This document shows, in pieces, positions 16,583 to 25,805 of a stretch of DNA of 42,613 bases (the first letter of the stretch is position 1; each line of letters begins with the position of its first letter). The translations under genes and the position numbers were made by a program. Location: assembly GCA_017512745.1 (NCBI GenBank), contig JAFWEV010000084.1, forward strand, positions 1 through 42,613, written 5' to 3'. The DNA is from Oscillospiraceae bacterium. GTDB taxonomy: Bacteria; Bacillota; Clostridia; Oscillospirales; Ruminococcaceae. The notes under the pieces are model-generated. The model ran no database searches. It was not told the DNA's origin and saw only the letters and a list, made by a program, of their open reading frames with translations.

Positions 16583-19500
16583 TCACATCCCTTCCGTAGC
16601 CGTGATGAAGTTTCTCGGTTCGGCAGAGACTTTTGCAAGATCAATATCCTCTGAAAGCATCACATCAAGTATCTGCTCGAGTCTTTCTCTGTCGAATGTG
16701 CCGGCCAAAGTCGCGACACCGTTTTTTGAGGTAATTACAAATTCCGGAAGTTTTTCCCTCAGTCCCTGTAGCATTTCGTCCCTGCAGAGGAACGTAAGTC
16801 TGTCGTCGCCGTATGCGTCGGCAAAGCCCTTTATATCTCCCTCGTATGCGAGGCTTCCGTTATCTATAGCGATAACATAGTCACACACAGCCGCTGCACA
16901 GTGCCTTGAAAAGGCGTTCATTATGAGAGTCTTTCCAAACTCTGTCACAAATTCGCCGGCAAGAGCAAAGCAGGTCTCTTCAGCTTCTGTGACTTTCACA
17001 TCATTAAGATTGATCACAATGGTGCTGACGGAATCACTCAGTGCGCCCGCAATGACCAGAAGTATGACCTTCTGAACATCTGACATCTTATCTGCAGTCT
17101 TGGCGGCAGCGCCGGCCATTCCCGTTCTGGAGAGAACAGTCCCGATCATTTTCTGCGGTATACCGCAGAGCATGAGGAAGTCGGTCCCGGTCATGGAATC
17201 GCTGATCACGTCACCGCTGTCGATATACATGACGCTGGAAGCCCACTGTTTTGAACTGAGTTCCTTACCGCCGTATATGACCGTTCCGGAAAGAATTCCG
17301 GAACCTGTTCCGAGCGTTCTTGTGAGCGCTGCTCTCGAATTCTCTTCTTTGCCGGTAATTGCTGTCCTGGCGCCTTTGGGAATCCTGAATGAAACGCCGT
17401 TGAAGAGCCTGATCATGGGGCTGTTGCCGAATCTAAGGACCTCATCGCTGACAAGATCCGTCACTTCAAAACAGTTGTCCTTTGAGAAGATCTGCGGAGA
17501 CAGCAGCTGCTTTTCGTACAGCTCAAGAACAGCGCCTTTGAGCAGACTCGTCTCAATGGAGTCGATCTCGCTCAGAACAAATTCGAGCTTCTGATCTTCC
17601 TGCGCATCCTCTTCTACGACTTCGTTTCCATCAAATTTTAACTGTCCCGGGATGTTCCGGACCGGTTCCGATCCCAGATCAAAATTGAATCCACCGGAAG
17701 TGTATATATTGCCCTGACCGTCAACGGAAATCGGTGTGAACTCAAATGTATCGGCAAGTTCATTGATCCCTATATCTGTACGGTAGTGCTCTTCTTTGCT
17801 GACACTCTCGGGGATCTCTTTCTGTTCTTCCGCAACCGGAGTCCGGTCTTCAGTTTCAGTATATTCCTGTGAAATTTCAGTCTCTTCACCGATCTCAGGC
17901 GCTGCGGCTTCTGTCTGAACAGCGGCATCATCTGCACCTTCACTGACCGATTCCGAAACTGTCTCAACATCTTCGAAATGAGGTTCCTGCAGGTCCTGAG
18001 CGGCTTCCGGCTCTGTCACTTCAGCTGCTGCCTCGGAGACGGTTTCCGCCTCCGGAACGGCAGTCTCCGTCACTGCAGGGACCTCATCCTGAACGGAAAC
18101 GTTTTCCTCAGGCTGTACGTCCTGCCCGGCGGGCTGCTCATTTATCGGCTCTTCCGCAACTGCTTCCGCCTCAACGGAAATATTCTCTTGCTGCTCAGAG
18201 ACCTCCTCCGAAGGAGTCCCGGGAATCTCCGGTTCACTATAGGCAATTTCCCCGGCTGCATCCGGAACACCTGTGATCCCGTCATCTGCAGACGTGTCCG
18301 GGCTGATCTCGGTCTTTTCATCATCAAGACCGAAATCTGTTATGAGTTCAGGTGTTTCAGACTTCTCCTGATCGAGACTGTCGAACTCCCTGATGGCTTC
18401 TTCTTTTCCCGATCTCAGCTTTGCGATAAGGTCTCTCAGAGCGGATTCTATACTGTCTATATCCTCTTTCAGTCCGTCACCGGATCCCTCATCCATCTGC
18501 TCCTTTACGTTCTCTATGGCTTCTTCAATGCCCACTATCGCGGCGGTGCCTGCAAGAACAGCGGCAGGTGTGATCCCTTCTTCTTTCTCTTCCGGCTGAG
18601 ATTCACTCCCGGCAGCAGGCTGCTCATCCAATCCCGAGATCAGCTCTTCCAATTCGGGAACGGTCACCGTTTCAGGTTCGGCCGTACCGACAGCCGCTCC
18701 GCTCTCCTCTTCAGTCTCCGACTCCAACGCAAAGTTCAGTTCCTCAGACTTCGGCTCAGATTCTATCTCGGATACGAGGCTCCGCATCTCCTCTTCATCA
18801 AAAGGAATGTGGATAGGTTCATTCTGTTCCGGAGTCTCTTCCTCAAAATCGGAGAACAGGTTTTCGACCGTACCCTCGACATTGCTGTCGGGCTCCGTCG
18901 TTTCCGAAGCCAGCTCCTCTGATATTGCTGCAAGCTCCGCAGTCAGATCCGGGGCTGGTTCCCTTGCCTCTTTCTTTTCATCGATAACCGTCTGGGTTAT
19001 GCGGCGTATGATGTCATCTTGAGCACTTCTGTCTTCGGAAACAGCAGGAATTTCCTCCGTCTTTGCGGCTGCCTCTTCAGGCATCATTTCAGCTTCTGCC
19101 GTCTTTGAAGACTTCTGCTCTGTTTCAGAAATCTCGGTCAGAGACTCTTCATCATGACCGGCGTCATACCTGTCTTCTATCTCCTTTACAAGAACCTCTT
19201 CTGCGGAAGGAACTTCTTCTGCCGGAATGGTTTCCGGCACGTATTCGGTCTCACCCTGAACAGTCTTGTATTCTTCCTTTTCGGGCTCTTCCATAACTAC
19301 AGCTGCGGGCTCCTGCACACTGGCAGGCTCTTCTTCGGCTTTTACCTCTTCCGCGGGCACAAAAACAGGCTCGACAACAGGTCTCTCCGGCTCACGGACA
19401 CTTACAGCCTCAACAGGCTCCGGTGTCACGATCTCAGGAGTCTCAATTGCATGCTCGGACTCAACTGTTACTTCATTTACGGCTTCTGCAGCCGGCTCTG

Positions 19501-20410
19501 TAATAATCTCTTCTTCCCCTGCCTTAACGGTGACCTCCGCCGTTTCAACAGGCAGAGAAACCGGCTGTTCAGGCAAGGATACCTCTACTGCCGTCTCTTC
19601 CGGCTCAACAGCACTAATAACCGGTTCTTCCGGAGCCGGTTCCGCAACAGTTTCGACAACGGGTTCTTCCGTGGGGTTCTCCGCAGTCTCAGGCTCTGCG
19701 GCATCTTCAGGCTCGAAAGCTGTTTTCTTTTCTTCGGGCTCTGTGACCGGCTCAAATGTCACCTTGTTGCCCGGTTCTCTCTGAGCGCTGACATCTATGT
19801 TGTTTTCGGCAAGCAGCCTCAGGACGAACGATTCGATCTCCGAGCGCTGCTCATCGGTGAGAGTGCCCAAAGTATTTCCTCTTTCAGGTTCCGCATATTC
19901 CTGTCTTACTGGAACCGGCTGTTCAGATTCTGTATTGCGGTCATATCTTCTTACGAATTCATCCGCCCGCTCGCGGTAGGACGGCTCACGTCTGGGATAC
20001 GCTCTGTCCTCATATCTCGGATCATCGGTTCTCAGGTCGTCCCGGCGGTATCTCAGATATCTGTCATCTCGCCAGTCCTCGTCTCTGTAATAGCGTCTGT
20101 CCTGATACAGTCTCTCCCTGTCTTCCCTCTCGTATCTGTCTCTCAGTTCATAATCTCTCTGATCCTGATAATACGGATACCTGTCGTCATAATATCTTCT
20201 TTCATACCTCGGAGCTCTGTCATAGTAATCGCGTTCAATGTCGTATCTGTCAGCCGGATAATAACCTCTTCTGTCTCTGCGGTCATAAGGCTGTCTCTCG
20301 TAGTATCTCTCATCTTCTGTTTCCGGGTATGCCTGCCTGTCCCTGTATCTGGAATCCTGAGGATCGTAATACTGTTCCTCGAATCTGTCTTTCCAATCAT
20401 AACCTGCCAT
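16583..20410 (-). CDS. Giant disordered protein with a C-terminal degenerate ABC ATPase-like domain
   Basis: 1275 residues from the ATG at 20410 (AAGGGGA 8 bases upstream). Residues 1-160 are extremely rich in Arg, Tyr and Asp (by my count 41 R, 30 Y and 30 D). A short ordered-looking patch follows (LTDEQRSEIESFVLRLLAEN, about 184-203). Residues about 220-930 are low-complexity Glu/Pro/Ala/Val/Thr with hardly any basic residues. From about 981 to 1195 the sequence follows an ABC ATPase layout (FRIPKGARTAITG, SGTVIYGGKEL, CDYVIAIDNGSLAYEGD), but the catalytic motifs are gone. The Walker A reads GKEENSRAAL, the signature MSDVQ, the Walker B IVINLND, and Phe sits at the H-loop position. It is therefore probably unable to hydrolyse ATP. 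About 80 further residues resemble an ABC-2 ATPase tail. First gene of the operon with the permease-like and LtaS-family genes. A scaffold role is speculation. Confidence 0.75.
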   Translation of the reverse strand: MAGYDWKDRFEEQYYDPQDSRYRDRQAYPETEDERYYERQPYDRRDRRGYYPADRYDIERDYYDRAPRYERRYYDDRYPYYQDQRDYELRDRYEREDRERLYQDRRYYRDEDWRDDRYLRYRRDDLRTDDPRYEDRAYPRREPSYRERADEFVRRYDRNTESEQPVPVRQEYAEPERGNTLGTLTDEQRSEIESFVLRLLAENNIDVSAQREPGNKVTFEPVTEPEEKKTAFEPEDAAEPETAENPTEEPVVETVAEPAPEEPVISAVEPEETAVEVSLPEQPVSLPVETAEVTVKAGEEEIITEPAAEAVNEVTVESEHAIETPEIVTPEPVEAVSVREPERPVVEPVFVPAEEVKAEEEPASVQEPAAVVMEEPEKEEYKTVQGETEYVPETIPAEEVPSAEEVLVKEIEDRYDAGHDEESLTEISETEQKSSKTAEAEMMPEEAAAKTEEIPAVSEDRSAQDDIIRRITQTVIDEKKEAREPAPDLTAELAAISEELASETTEPDSNVEGTVENLFSDFEEETPEQNEPIHIPFDEEEMRSLVSEIESEPKSEELNFALESETEEESGAAVGTAEPETVTVPELEELISGLDEQPAAGSESQPEEKEEGITPAAVLAGTAAIVGIEEAIENVKEQMDEGSGDGLKEDIDSIESALRDLIAKLRSGKEEAIREFDSLDQEKSETPELITDFGLDDEKTEISPDTSADDGITGVPDAAGEIAYSEPEIPGTPSEEVSEQQENISVEAEAVAEEPINEQPAGQDVQPEENVSVQDEVPAVTETAVPEAETVSEAAAEVTEPEAAQDLQEPHFEDVETVSESVSEGADDAAVQTEAAAPEIGEETEISQEYTETEDRTPVAEEQKEIPESVSKEEHYRTDIGINELADTFEFTPISVDGQGNIYTSGGFNFDLGSEPVRNIPGQLKFDGNEVVEEDAQEDQKLEFVLSEIDSIETSLLKGAVLELYEKQLLSPQIFSKDNCFEVTDLVSDEVLRFGNSPMIRLFNGVSFRIPKGARTAITGKEENSRAALTRTLGTGSGILSGTVIYGGKELSSKQWASSVMYIDSGDVISDSMTGTDFLMLCGIPQKMIGTVLSRTGMAGAAAKTADKMSDVQKVILLVIAGALSDSVSTIVINLNDVKVTEAEETCFALAGEFVTEFGKTLIMNAFSRHCAAAVCDYVIAIDNGSLAYEGDIKGFADAYGDDRLTFLCRDEMLQGLREKLPEFVITSKNGVATLAGTFDRERLEQILDVMLSEDIDLAKVSAEPRNFITATEGM

Positions 20411-20491
20411 CTTGCTGTCCCCTTTTTCTAGGATATATATAAAAGCAATCGACTTGCCTGGAACGTATATAGTCATAGATATACAAATTAA

Positions 20492-20520
20492 ATTATATCA
20501 TTAAAGCACGGCAAAATGAA
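20492..20520 (-). promoter_or_regulatory. Promoter of the pseudo-ABC/permease-like/LtaS-family operon
   Basis: On the minus strand TTCATT (20515-20520) is followed after 17 bases by a perfect TATAAT (20492-20497) preceded by TG (extended -10). It lies about 80 bases before the start at 20410. Confidence 0.65.
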
Positions 20521-20531
20521 CACGCAAAATA

Positions 20532-20540
20532 TGTTACAAT
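20532..20540 (+). promoter_or_regulatory. Extended -10 promoter of sbcDC
   Basis: TG-T-TACAAT (20532-20540) is an extended -10 element 36 bases before the sbcD start, with no good -35. It is back-to-back with the leftward promoter at 20492-20520. Confidence 0.5.
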
Positions 20541-20576
20541 ACTCTACGAAAACAATGTTTTTTCGGAGGTTCATCC

Positions 20577-21719
20577 GTGAGATTTTTCCATATTTCAGAC
20601 CTTCATCTCGGCATAAAACTCTATGAGTTCGACCTGCTCGAAGACCAGAGATTCATCCTCGACCAGATCATTTCAAAAGCTGTTGCCGAGCGACCGGAGG
20701 GTATTTTTATCTGCGGCGATATATACGACAGATCCGTTCCGCCGGAGGCAGCCGTCAGGCTGTTTGACGACTTTGTATCCGGGCTTTCCGACGCAGGTCT
20801 CAAGGTCTTCATCATAAGCGGCAATCACGACTCATCCGACCGTCTGGCTTTCGGGTCGAGGCTGATGGAGGACAAGGGCGTTTATATCTCCAGGTCATAC
20901 AACGGTCACGTCTCGCCCGTTGTTCTCAATGACGCGTATGGACCGCTGAACATCTATCTTCTGCCGTTTATCAGACCTGCAGCGGTCAGGCGGTTCTTTG
21001 AGGATGAGACGATATCCGATTATACAGACGCGATGCGGACAGTCATAAATGAGATGCAGGCGGACCCGAACGCGAGGAACATTCTTCTCTCGCATCAGTT
21101 CATCACAGGCGCTGCGCGTTCCGAGTCCGAGGATATCATCGTCGGAGGACTTGATAACGTGGACGCTTCCGTCTTCCGCGATTTCGACTATACCGCTCTC
21201 GGTCACATACACAACGCGCAGAACATCTCCGCGGATAATCCGGTGCGCTACTGCGGGACGCCTCTCAAATACTCCATTTCGGAAGCGTCTCAGAACAAGT
21301 CCGTCACAGTCGTGGATATAAGGGAGAAAGGAAATGTCTCGCTTGAGTTCATCCCTCTTGTTCCTATGAGAGACCTCCGGGAGATACGCGGAAACTATGA
21401 CGATCTCATGTCCAGGTGGAATTATGAGGGCACGAATACCAAAGACTATATTCATGTGACGCTTACGGATGAAACAGACGTGATCGATGCTGTGAGCCGC
21501 ATGCGATCCGTATATCCGAACATAATAAAACTCGATTACGACAACACGCGCACGCGCACTGTCTCCCACATAGAGCCCGTTTCCGTCTCGGAATCCATGT
21601 CCCATCTGGACCTGTTCAGGGGATTTTTCAAACTGCAGAACGGAAAAGACATTACGGATGAGCAGGAAAAACTTCTGGTCGATCTGATCGAGAAGATCCG
21701 GGAGGAGGATAACCAATGA
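20577..21719 (+). CDS. sbcD: Nuclease SbcCD subunit D (Mre11-like)
   Basis: 380 residues from a GTG with GGAGG six bases upstream. The phosphoesterase motifs are in order: ISDLHLG (about 6-12), CGDIYDRS, SGNHDSSDRL, LLSHQF and ALGHIHNAQ, all metal ligands of the Mre11 nuclease site, followed by the capping domain. With SbcC it forms a Mn-dependent ATP-regulated exo/endonuclease that opens hairpins and protein-blocked DNA ends. sbcC follows with a 4-base ATGA overlap. Confidence 0.97.
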   Translation: MRFFHISDLHLGIKLYEFDLLEDQRFILDQIISKAVAERPEGIFICGDIYDRSVPPEAAVRLFDDFVSGLSDAGLKVFIISGNHDSSDRLAFGSRLMEDKGVYISRSYNGHVSPVVLNDAYGPLNIYLLPFIRPAAVRRFFEDETISDYTDAMRTVINEMQADPNARNILLSHQFITGAARSESEDIIVGGLDNVDASVFRDFDYTALGHIHNAQNISADNPVRYCGTPLKYSISEASQNKSVTVVDIREKGNVSLEFIPLVPMRDLREIRGNYDDLMSRWNYEGTNTKDYIHVTLTDETDVIDAVSRMRSVYPNIIKLDYDNTRTRTVSHIEPVSVSESMSHLDLFRGFFKLQNGKDITDEQEKLLVDLIEKIREEDNQ

Positions 21720-24463
21720 GACCTCTGTATTTATCGATGACCGCATTCGGTCCGTTCAAGGAAAAAACCGAGATCGACTTTTCCCGGTTCGGGGACAGCG
21801 GGCTGTTCCTCGTAGCGGGAGATACCGGCGCGGGCAAAACCACAATTTTTGACGCGATGACCTACGCACTGTACGGCTCTCTCTCAGGTGCTGTGAGGAC
21901 GCCGTCCATGATGCGTTCCATGTTTGCCGACCCCGGGACCAAAACCGAAGTCACCTTCCGCTTCATGAACGCAGGCAAGATCTATTCGGTGACCAGATCT
22001 CCGGAATATATGCGGGCCGCAAAACGCGGGGACGGAATGACGAGAGAAACCGCGTCCGCGGAACTGACGATGCCTGACGGGTCAGTGATCTCCCTCCCCA
22101 GAAATGTGGACCCGGAGATCGGGAAGATCCTCGGCATAACAAGGGATCAGTTCTGTCAGATAGTGATGATAGCGCAGGGCGATTTCCAGAGACTTCTGTT
22201 TGCGGATACCGACAAGCGCAAGGAGATCTTCAGGAAACTGTTCAATACGGAAGACTTCGAAAAGATCCAGTCATACCTCAAAGCGGAGGCCAGATCATAC
22301 AACGAGCAATACAAAGAGCTCGACGGTCTCTATTCGGAAGCCGTTCTGAGAACAGTGACAGGCGAAGATGAAACTCCTCTGGCGAGTATTCCCGAGGAGG
22401 AGCACATAAGCGTGCTGGGCGACCGCATATCCGGTCTCGAAAAAAGATACAATCTCGACGAAGCGGAATATGAAAGGCTCAGCAAACTGCAGACTGCCCT
22501 TGCCGGAGACGAGGAGAACGCCGTTTCCGCATTGAATGCAAAAGCGGAACTGGATACCGTGTTCCGCAGGCTTGAAGATGCCCGCGCAAGAGCAAACGCT
22601 CTATCCGAGAGAGAAAAAGCGTATAAGGAGAAGAAGGATTCCCTTGGTCTCCTCGAGGAACGCAAAGCAGCGCTCAACGGAAATATCTCGGTTCTTAAGG
22701 AGATCTCTTCCCTGCAGACAAAACTCTCCGATTCCGACAGAGAGATAAAAGCTCTGACCGAAAAGATCGATGCGGTCAACCGCGAGGTCACCGCAAAAAA
22801 CAAAGAAAAGACCGGTCTTTCCGAAATCCTCAGGAAGTTCGAAGAAGATGAAGGTGAGCGCGCGTCTGTCTCGGTCAAAGAAAAAGAACTGAATCTGCGC
22901 GAGAATGCCTTATCCGGTCTCATAAACAAGTCCCGCGAACTTGCGAACGCCAGAAATACCCTTACCAAAGCCCAGGAGGACTTTCTGAGGGCAGTGGATG
23001 TTTCAGATAAACTGAGATCGCAATACGAACAGGATCACAACCTCTTCCTGTGCGATCAGGCAGGGATCCTCGCCGAAACGCTTGCGGAAGGCTCTCCCTG
23101 TCCAGTATGCGGATCCCTGCATCATCCGTCTCCCGCGCGCCGAAGCCACAGCACTCTGACGCAGGAAGAACTTGACGCTCTCAAGATCAGGGCCGACAAC
23201 GCCGACCGGAACAAAAATGAGCTGTCGGTAAAAGCAGGCGGGATCCGCGCAAAAGCTGCCGGTCTTGAGGAGACGATCAGGGAAGAATACTCCAGGCTGT
23301 TCACCTCCGAGCCTGTCTTTGATACTCTGGCAGATGTTCTGGAGGCGGAGAAAAAAGATGTTCATGCCAAATGGTCGGAAGCCGAAGCCGCCATAAAACG
23401 GCTTGATGATAACAAGAAAGCCTCAGTGGAGTATAAAAAGAAGATCGAAGATATCGATTCATACATAAGCGGTTCCGATTCCAGAATAAAGGATCTGCAG
23501 GGCAGAAAAGACAATTATGCCGGTATAAAGGAGAGCACGGCGAAACTGATAGAGGAAAAGGAGACGGGTCTTGAATTCAAGGTGCTGTCCGAAGCGGAAT
23601 CGGCATATAAAAACGTCGTGAAAACCATTGACGGCATAAGGGCTGAGGGAGAGGTGATCGCCTCTGAAAAAACGCGGCTTGAGAAGGAGACCGGCATTCT
23701 GTCAGGTCAAAGGGAAACGCTTGCAAAGAACGCCGAGAATGCGTCGGAAGAGGCTCTTGCGAATATACGCGCCGCTATCGAAGACAACTCGGAAAAGCTC
23801 GGTGGTCTCAGAAAACAGCTTGAGATGACACAGTCGACGATCAACACCGACAAGAACTGTCTTGAGGAACTCAAAAAATACTCCGCCTTACGTTCCAGAA
23901 TCGCCAAGATCAGCTCATACGTCGAAGAACTCTCAAAAACCGCAAACGGAGCCGTTACCGGGAAAGAGAAGATAATGCTCGAAACGTATGTGCAGATGAG
24001 ATACTTTGACGTTATCATCCAGAGGGCTAATATCCGTCTCCTTGTTATGTCCGACGGCCAATATGAGCTGCGAAGGGCCGAGACGTACGATGACAAACGC
24101 AGTCAGCACGGTCTGGATCTCGATGTCATAGATCACTTCACGGGAACGCAAAGAAGCGTAAAGAGCCTGTCCGGCGGGGAGACTTTCATGGCCTCGCTGT
24201 CTCTTGCGCTGGGACTGTCGGACGAGATCCAGTCATCTGCGGGAGGAATACAGGTCGATTCCATGTTCATTGACGAAGGGTTCGGAACACTTGACGAATA
24301 CTCGCTCAAGCAGGCAATAAGGGCTCTTTCCGGACTCGCTACGGGCAATAAGCTTGTCGGAATCATCTCGCATGTCTCCGACCTTGCCGCGAAGATCGAA
24401 AAACAGATAATAGTTACGAAGAGCAGAACGAGCGGAAGTTCTGTAAAAATCCTTACGGAGTAG
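21716..24463 (+). CDS. sbcC: Nuclease SbcCD subunit C (Rad50-like ATPase)
   Basis: 915 residues. The N-terminal ABC half has Walker A GDTGAGKTTIFDAM (about 37-50). Two long coiled-coil arms surround the zinc hook C462-P-V-C465, which dimerises through Zn. The C-terminal half has the signature region SLSGGETFMASLSLALGLS, Walker B SMFIDEGFGTLD and the H-loop ISHV. Classical SMC-like architecture for the DNA-tethering ATPase that gates SbcD. Complete and apparently functional. Confidence 0.97.
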   Translation: MRPLYLSMTAFGPFKEKTEIDFSRFGDSGLFLVAGDTGAGKTTIFDAMTYALYGSLSGAVRTPSMMRSMFADPGTKTEVTFRFMNAGKIYSVTRSPEYMRAAKRGDGMTRETASAELTMPDGSVISLPRNVDPEIGKILGITRDQFCQIVMIAQGDFQRLLFADTDKRKEIFRKLFNTEDFEKIQSYLKAEARSYNEQYKELDGLYSEAVLRTVTGEDETPLASIPEEEHISVLGDRISGLEKRYNLDEAEYERLSKLQTALAGDEENAVSALNAKAELDTVFRRLEDARARANALSEREKAYKEKKDSLGLLEERKAALNGNISVLKEISSLQTKLSDSDREIKALTEKIDAVNREVTAKNKEKTGLSEILRKFEEDEGERASVSVKEKELNLRENALSGLINKSRELANARNTLTKAQEDFLRAVDVSDKLRSQYEQDHNLFLCDQAGILAETLAEGSPCPVCGSLHHPSPARRSHSTLTQEELDALKIRADNADRNKNELSVKAGGIRAKAAGLEETIREEYSRLFTSEPVFDTLADVLEAEKKDVHAKWSEAEAAIKRLDDNKKASVEYKKKIEDIDSYISGSDSRIKDLQGRKDNYAGIKESTAKLIEEKETGLEFKVLSEAESAYKNVVKTIDGIRAEGEVIASEKTRLEKETGILSGQRETLAKNAENASEEALANIRAAIEDNSEKLGGLRKQLEMTQSTINTDKNCLEELKKYSALRSRIAKISSYVEELSKTANGAVTGKEKIMLETYVQMRYFDVIIQRANIRLLVMSDGQYELRRAETYDDKRSQHGLDLDVIDHFTGTQRSVKSLSGGETFMASLSLALGLSDEIQSSAGGIQVDSMFIDEGFGTLDEYSLKQAIRALSGLATGNKLVGIISHVSDLAAKIEKQIIVTKSRTSGSSVKILTE

Positions 24464-24466
24464 CAT

Positions 24467-25048
24467 ATGGACGTTTTCAACATAGACAAAACCGTATACC
24501 GGGGTCGGCCTTCCGGTAAGCGTATCCCCAAAGAAGAAGCCTGTTACGACCTTCTTGATTCTCTCGGGATAGAGTACTGGAGAGTCGACCATGATCCTGC
24601 GGACACCATCGAAAAGTGTCATCTCATAGAAGACCTTATCAGTGTGCACGTATGCAAAAACCTGTTCCTCAGGAACAGGCAGGCCACCAACTGGTACATG
24701 CTGATGATGCCGGGCGACAAACCTTTTCACACAAAAGACCTGTCCAAGCAATTGGGAATAGCGAGACTCTCGTTCGGGGAGTCCGACATGATGGAAAAAT
24801 TCACGGGTCTCACGCCGGGATCCGTCAGTATCCTTGGGCTCATGAATGACAAAGACAGGAAAGTCAGACTGCTTATCGACAGGGATATCCTTGACGGTGA
24901 ATTCATAAGATGCCATCCGTGCATCAACACCTCTACCCTGAAGATCAGAACATCCGATGTCATCGATAAACTTCTGCCGTATCTCCGCCATGTCCCGACC
25001 ATTGTCACTCTCCCTGATTCCCGCATATCCGAAACCGAGGAGGCTTAA
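24467..25048 (+). CDS. YbaK/ProX-type aminoacyl-tRNA editing deacylase
   Basis: 193 residues. The YbaK fold is recognisable: LDSLGIEYWRVDHDPADTIE at the N-terminus, KNLFLRNRQATNWYMLMMPGDKPFHTKDLSKQLG (the catalytic Lys of the family lies in the K-N-L-F-L strand), LTPGSVSILGL and the C-terminal HPCINTSTLKI. Relatives of the PrdX/ProXp-ala type hydrolyse Ala-tRNA(Pro) or similar mischarged species in trans. CGGAG lies 6 bases upstream, inside the sbcC end. Probably co-transcribed with sbcDC; no functional link is obvious. Confidence 0.88.
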   Translation: MDVFNIDKTVYRGRPSGKRIPKEEACYDLLDSLGIEYWRVDHDPADTIEKCHLIEDLISVHVCKNLFLRNRQATNWYMLMMPGDKPFHTKDLSKQLGIARLSFGESDMMEKFTGLTPGSVSILGLMNDKDRKVRLLIDRDILDGEFIRCHPCINTSTLKIRTSDVIDKLLPYLRHVPTIVTLPDSRISETEEA

Positions 25049-25051
25049 AAA

Positions 25052-25747
25052 ATGTACAGAGATATCCGAGTTCTATTCATAGGAAACAGCCATACTTATT
25101 TCAACGACATGCCGCATCTCTTTGCGGAGAAATACAGCGAATGCACCGGCTGCCATGCGGAAGTGACGATGCTCGCCTATTCCGGACGCACTCTCGAATG
25201 GCACATGGAAGAACTGTTTTCCGTGAGATTCAATCTGCTCTACGGTCACTATGACTACTGCGTCATTCAGCAGGCGGCTCATCCGTTCCCCGGCAAAGAC
25301 ACCACTTTTGAGTTCGGAAAAAAGATAATCGAGATCTGCAATGTCTCAGGCACAAAGCCCGTGCTGTTCATGACCTGGGCTGAGAAAGCATATCCCGAAA
25401 ACCAGCAGAAGATGACAGACTGCTACTCCGGACTGGCTGCAGAGACCGGCGCTCTCCTGGCGCCTGTAGGACTCATATGGCAGTCACTGCTCGGCGATCC
25501 GGACATCGATCTCTTCTTCAAAGACGGCGAACACGCCTCGGTCGCGGGGGACCTTCTCATCGCGCTCACGATGTGCGCTCTGTTTGTCGACAGCCGGGAT
25601 CTTGAAAAAGCAACGGCCAAAGCCATCGATTTCAGAGTCGCCTTTGAAAACGGAACCATTTCCGCGCCGATAACCGCCGATCTCGGGGTGCAGGTCGGCA
25701 AAGACATTCTTGGCAAACTGATAACCGCAATACGGAAATATGTATAA
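25052..25747 (+). CDS. SGNH/GDSL-type hydrolase, cytoplasmic
   Basis: 231 residues, no signal peptide. FIGNSHTYFNDMP near the N-terminus gives the block I serine (about 13), a later Gly/Asn region is less clear, and DGEHASVAGDLL gives the Asp-x-x-His pair of block V (about 157-160). This suggests an esterase or lipase of the SGNH fold, with an unusual NSHTYFNDMP variant also known from uncharacterised DUF4886-like proteins. GAGGAGG overlaps the stop of the preceding gene. It is the last gene before a strong terminator. Substrate unknown. Confidence 0.8.
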   Translation: MYRDIRVLFIGNSHTYFNDMPHLFAEKYSECTGCHAEVTMLAYSGRTLEWHMEELFSVRFNLLYGHYDYCVIQQAAHPFPGKDTTFEFGKKIIEICNVSGTKPVLFMTWAEKAYPENQQKMTDCYSGLAAETGALLAPVGLIWQSLLGDPDIDLFFKDGEHASVAGDLLIALTMCALFVDSRDLEKATAKAIDFRVAFENGTISAPITADLGVQVGKDILGKLITAIRKYV

Positions 25748-25754
25748 AAAAAGG

Positions 25755-25795
25755 CACAGGATCGATCCTTATTCGATCCTGTGTCATTTATTTTT
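25755..25795. terminator. Bidirectional intrinsic terminator
   Basis: CACAGGATCGA (25755-25765) and TCGATCCTGTG (25773-25783) pair around a 7-base loop. A-run upstream and T-rich run downstream. Separates the convergent SGNH gene and dnaJ. Confidence 0.9.
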
Positions 25796-25805
25796 AAACT
25801 GAAAA

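Noticed and set aside
19266..19784. Ser/Thr/Gly-rich plus-strand ORF resembling an adhesin
   Set aside because: It is the complement of the Glu/Pro/Thr-rich coding region and has no signal peptide, ribosome site or anchor.
17978..20431. Two long plus-strand ORFs (314 and 425 codons) opposite the giant disordered gene
   Set aside because: They are antisense shadows of a repetitive Glu/Pro/Arg/Tyr-rich gene whose codons avoid stops on the other strand. They have no good ribosome sites and translate to unlikely Leu/Arg/Phe or Ser/Val-rich chains.
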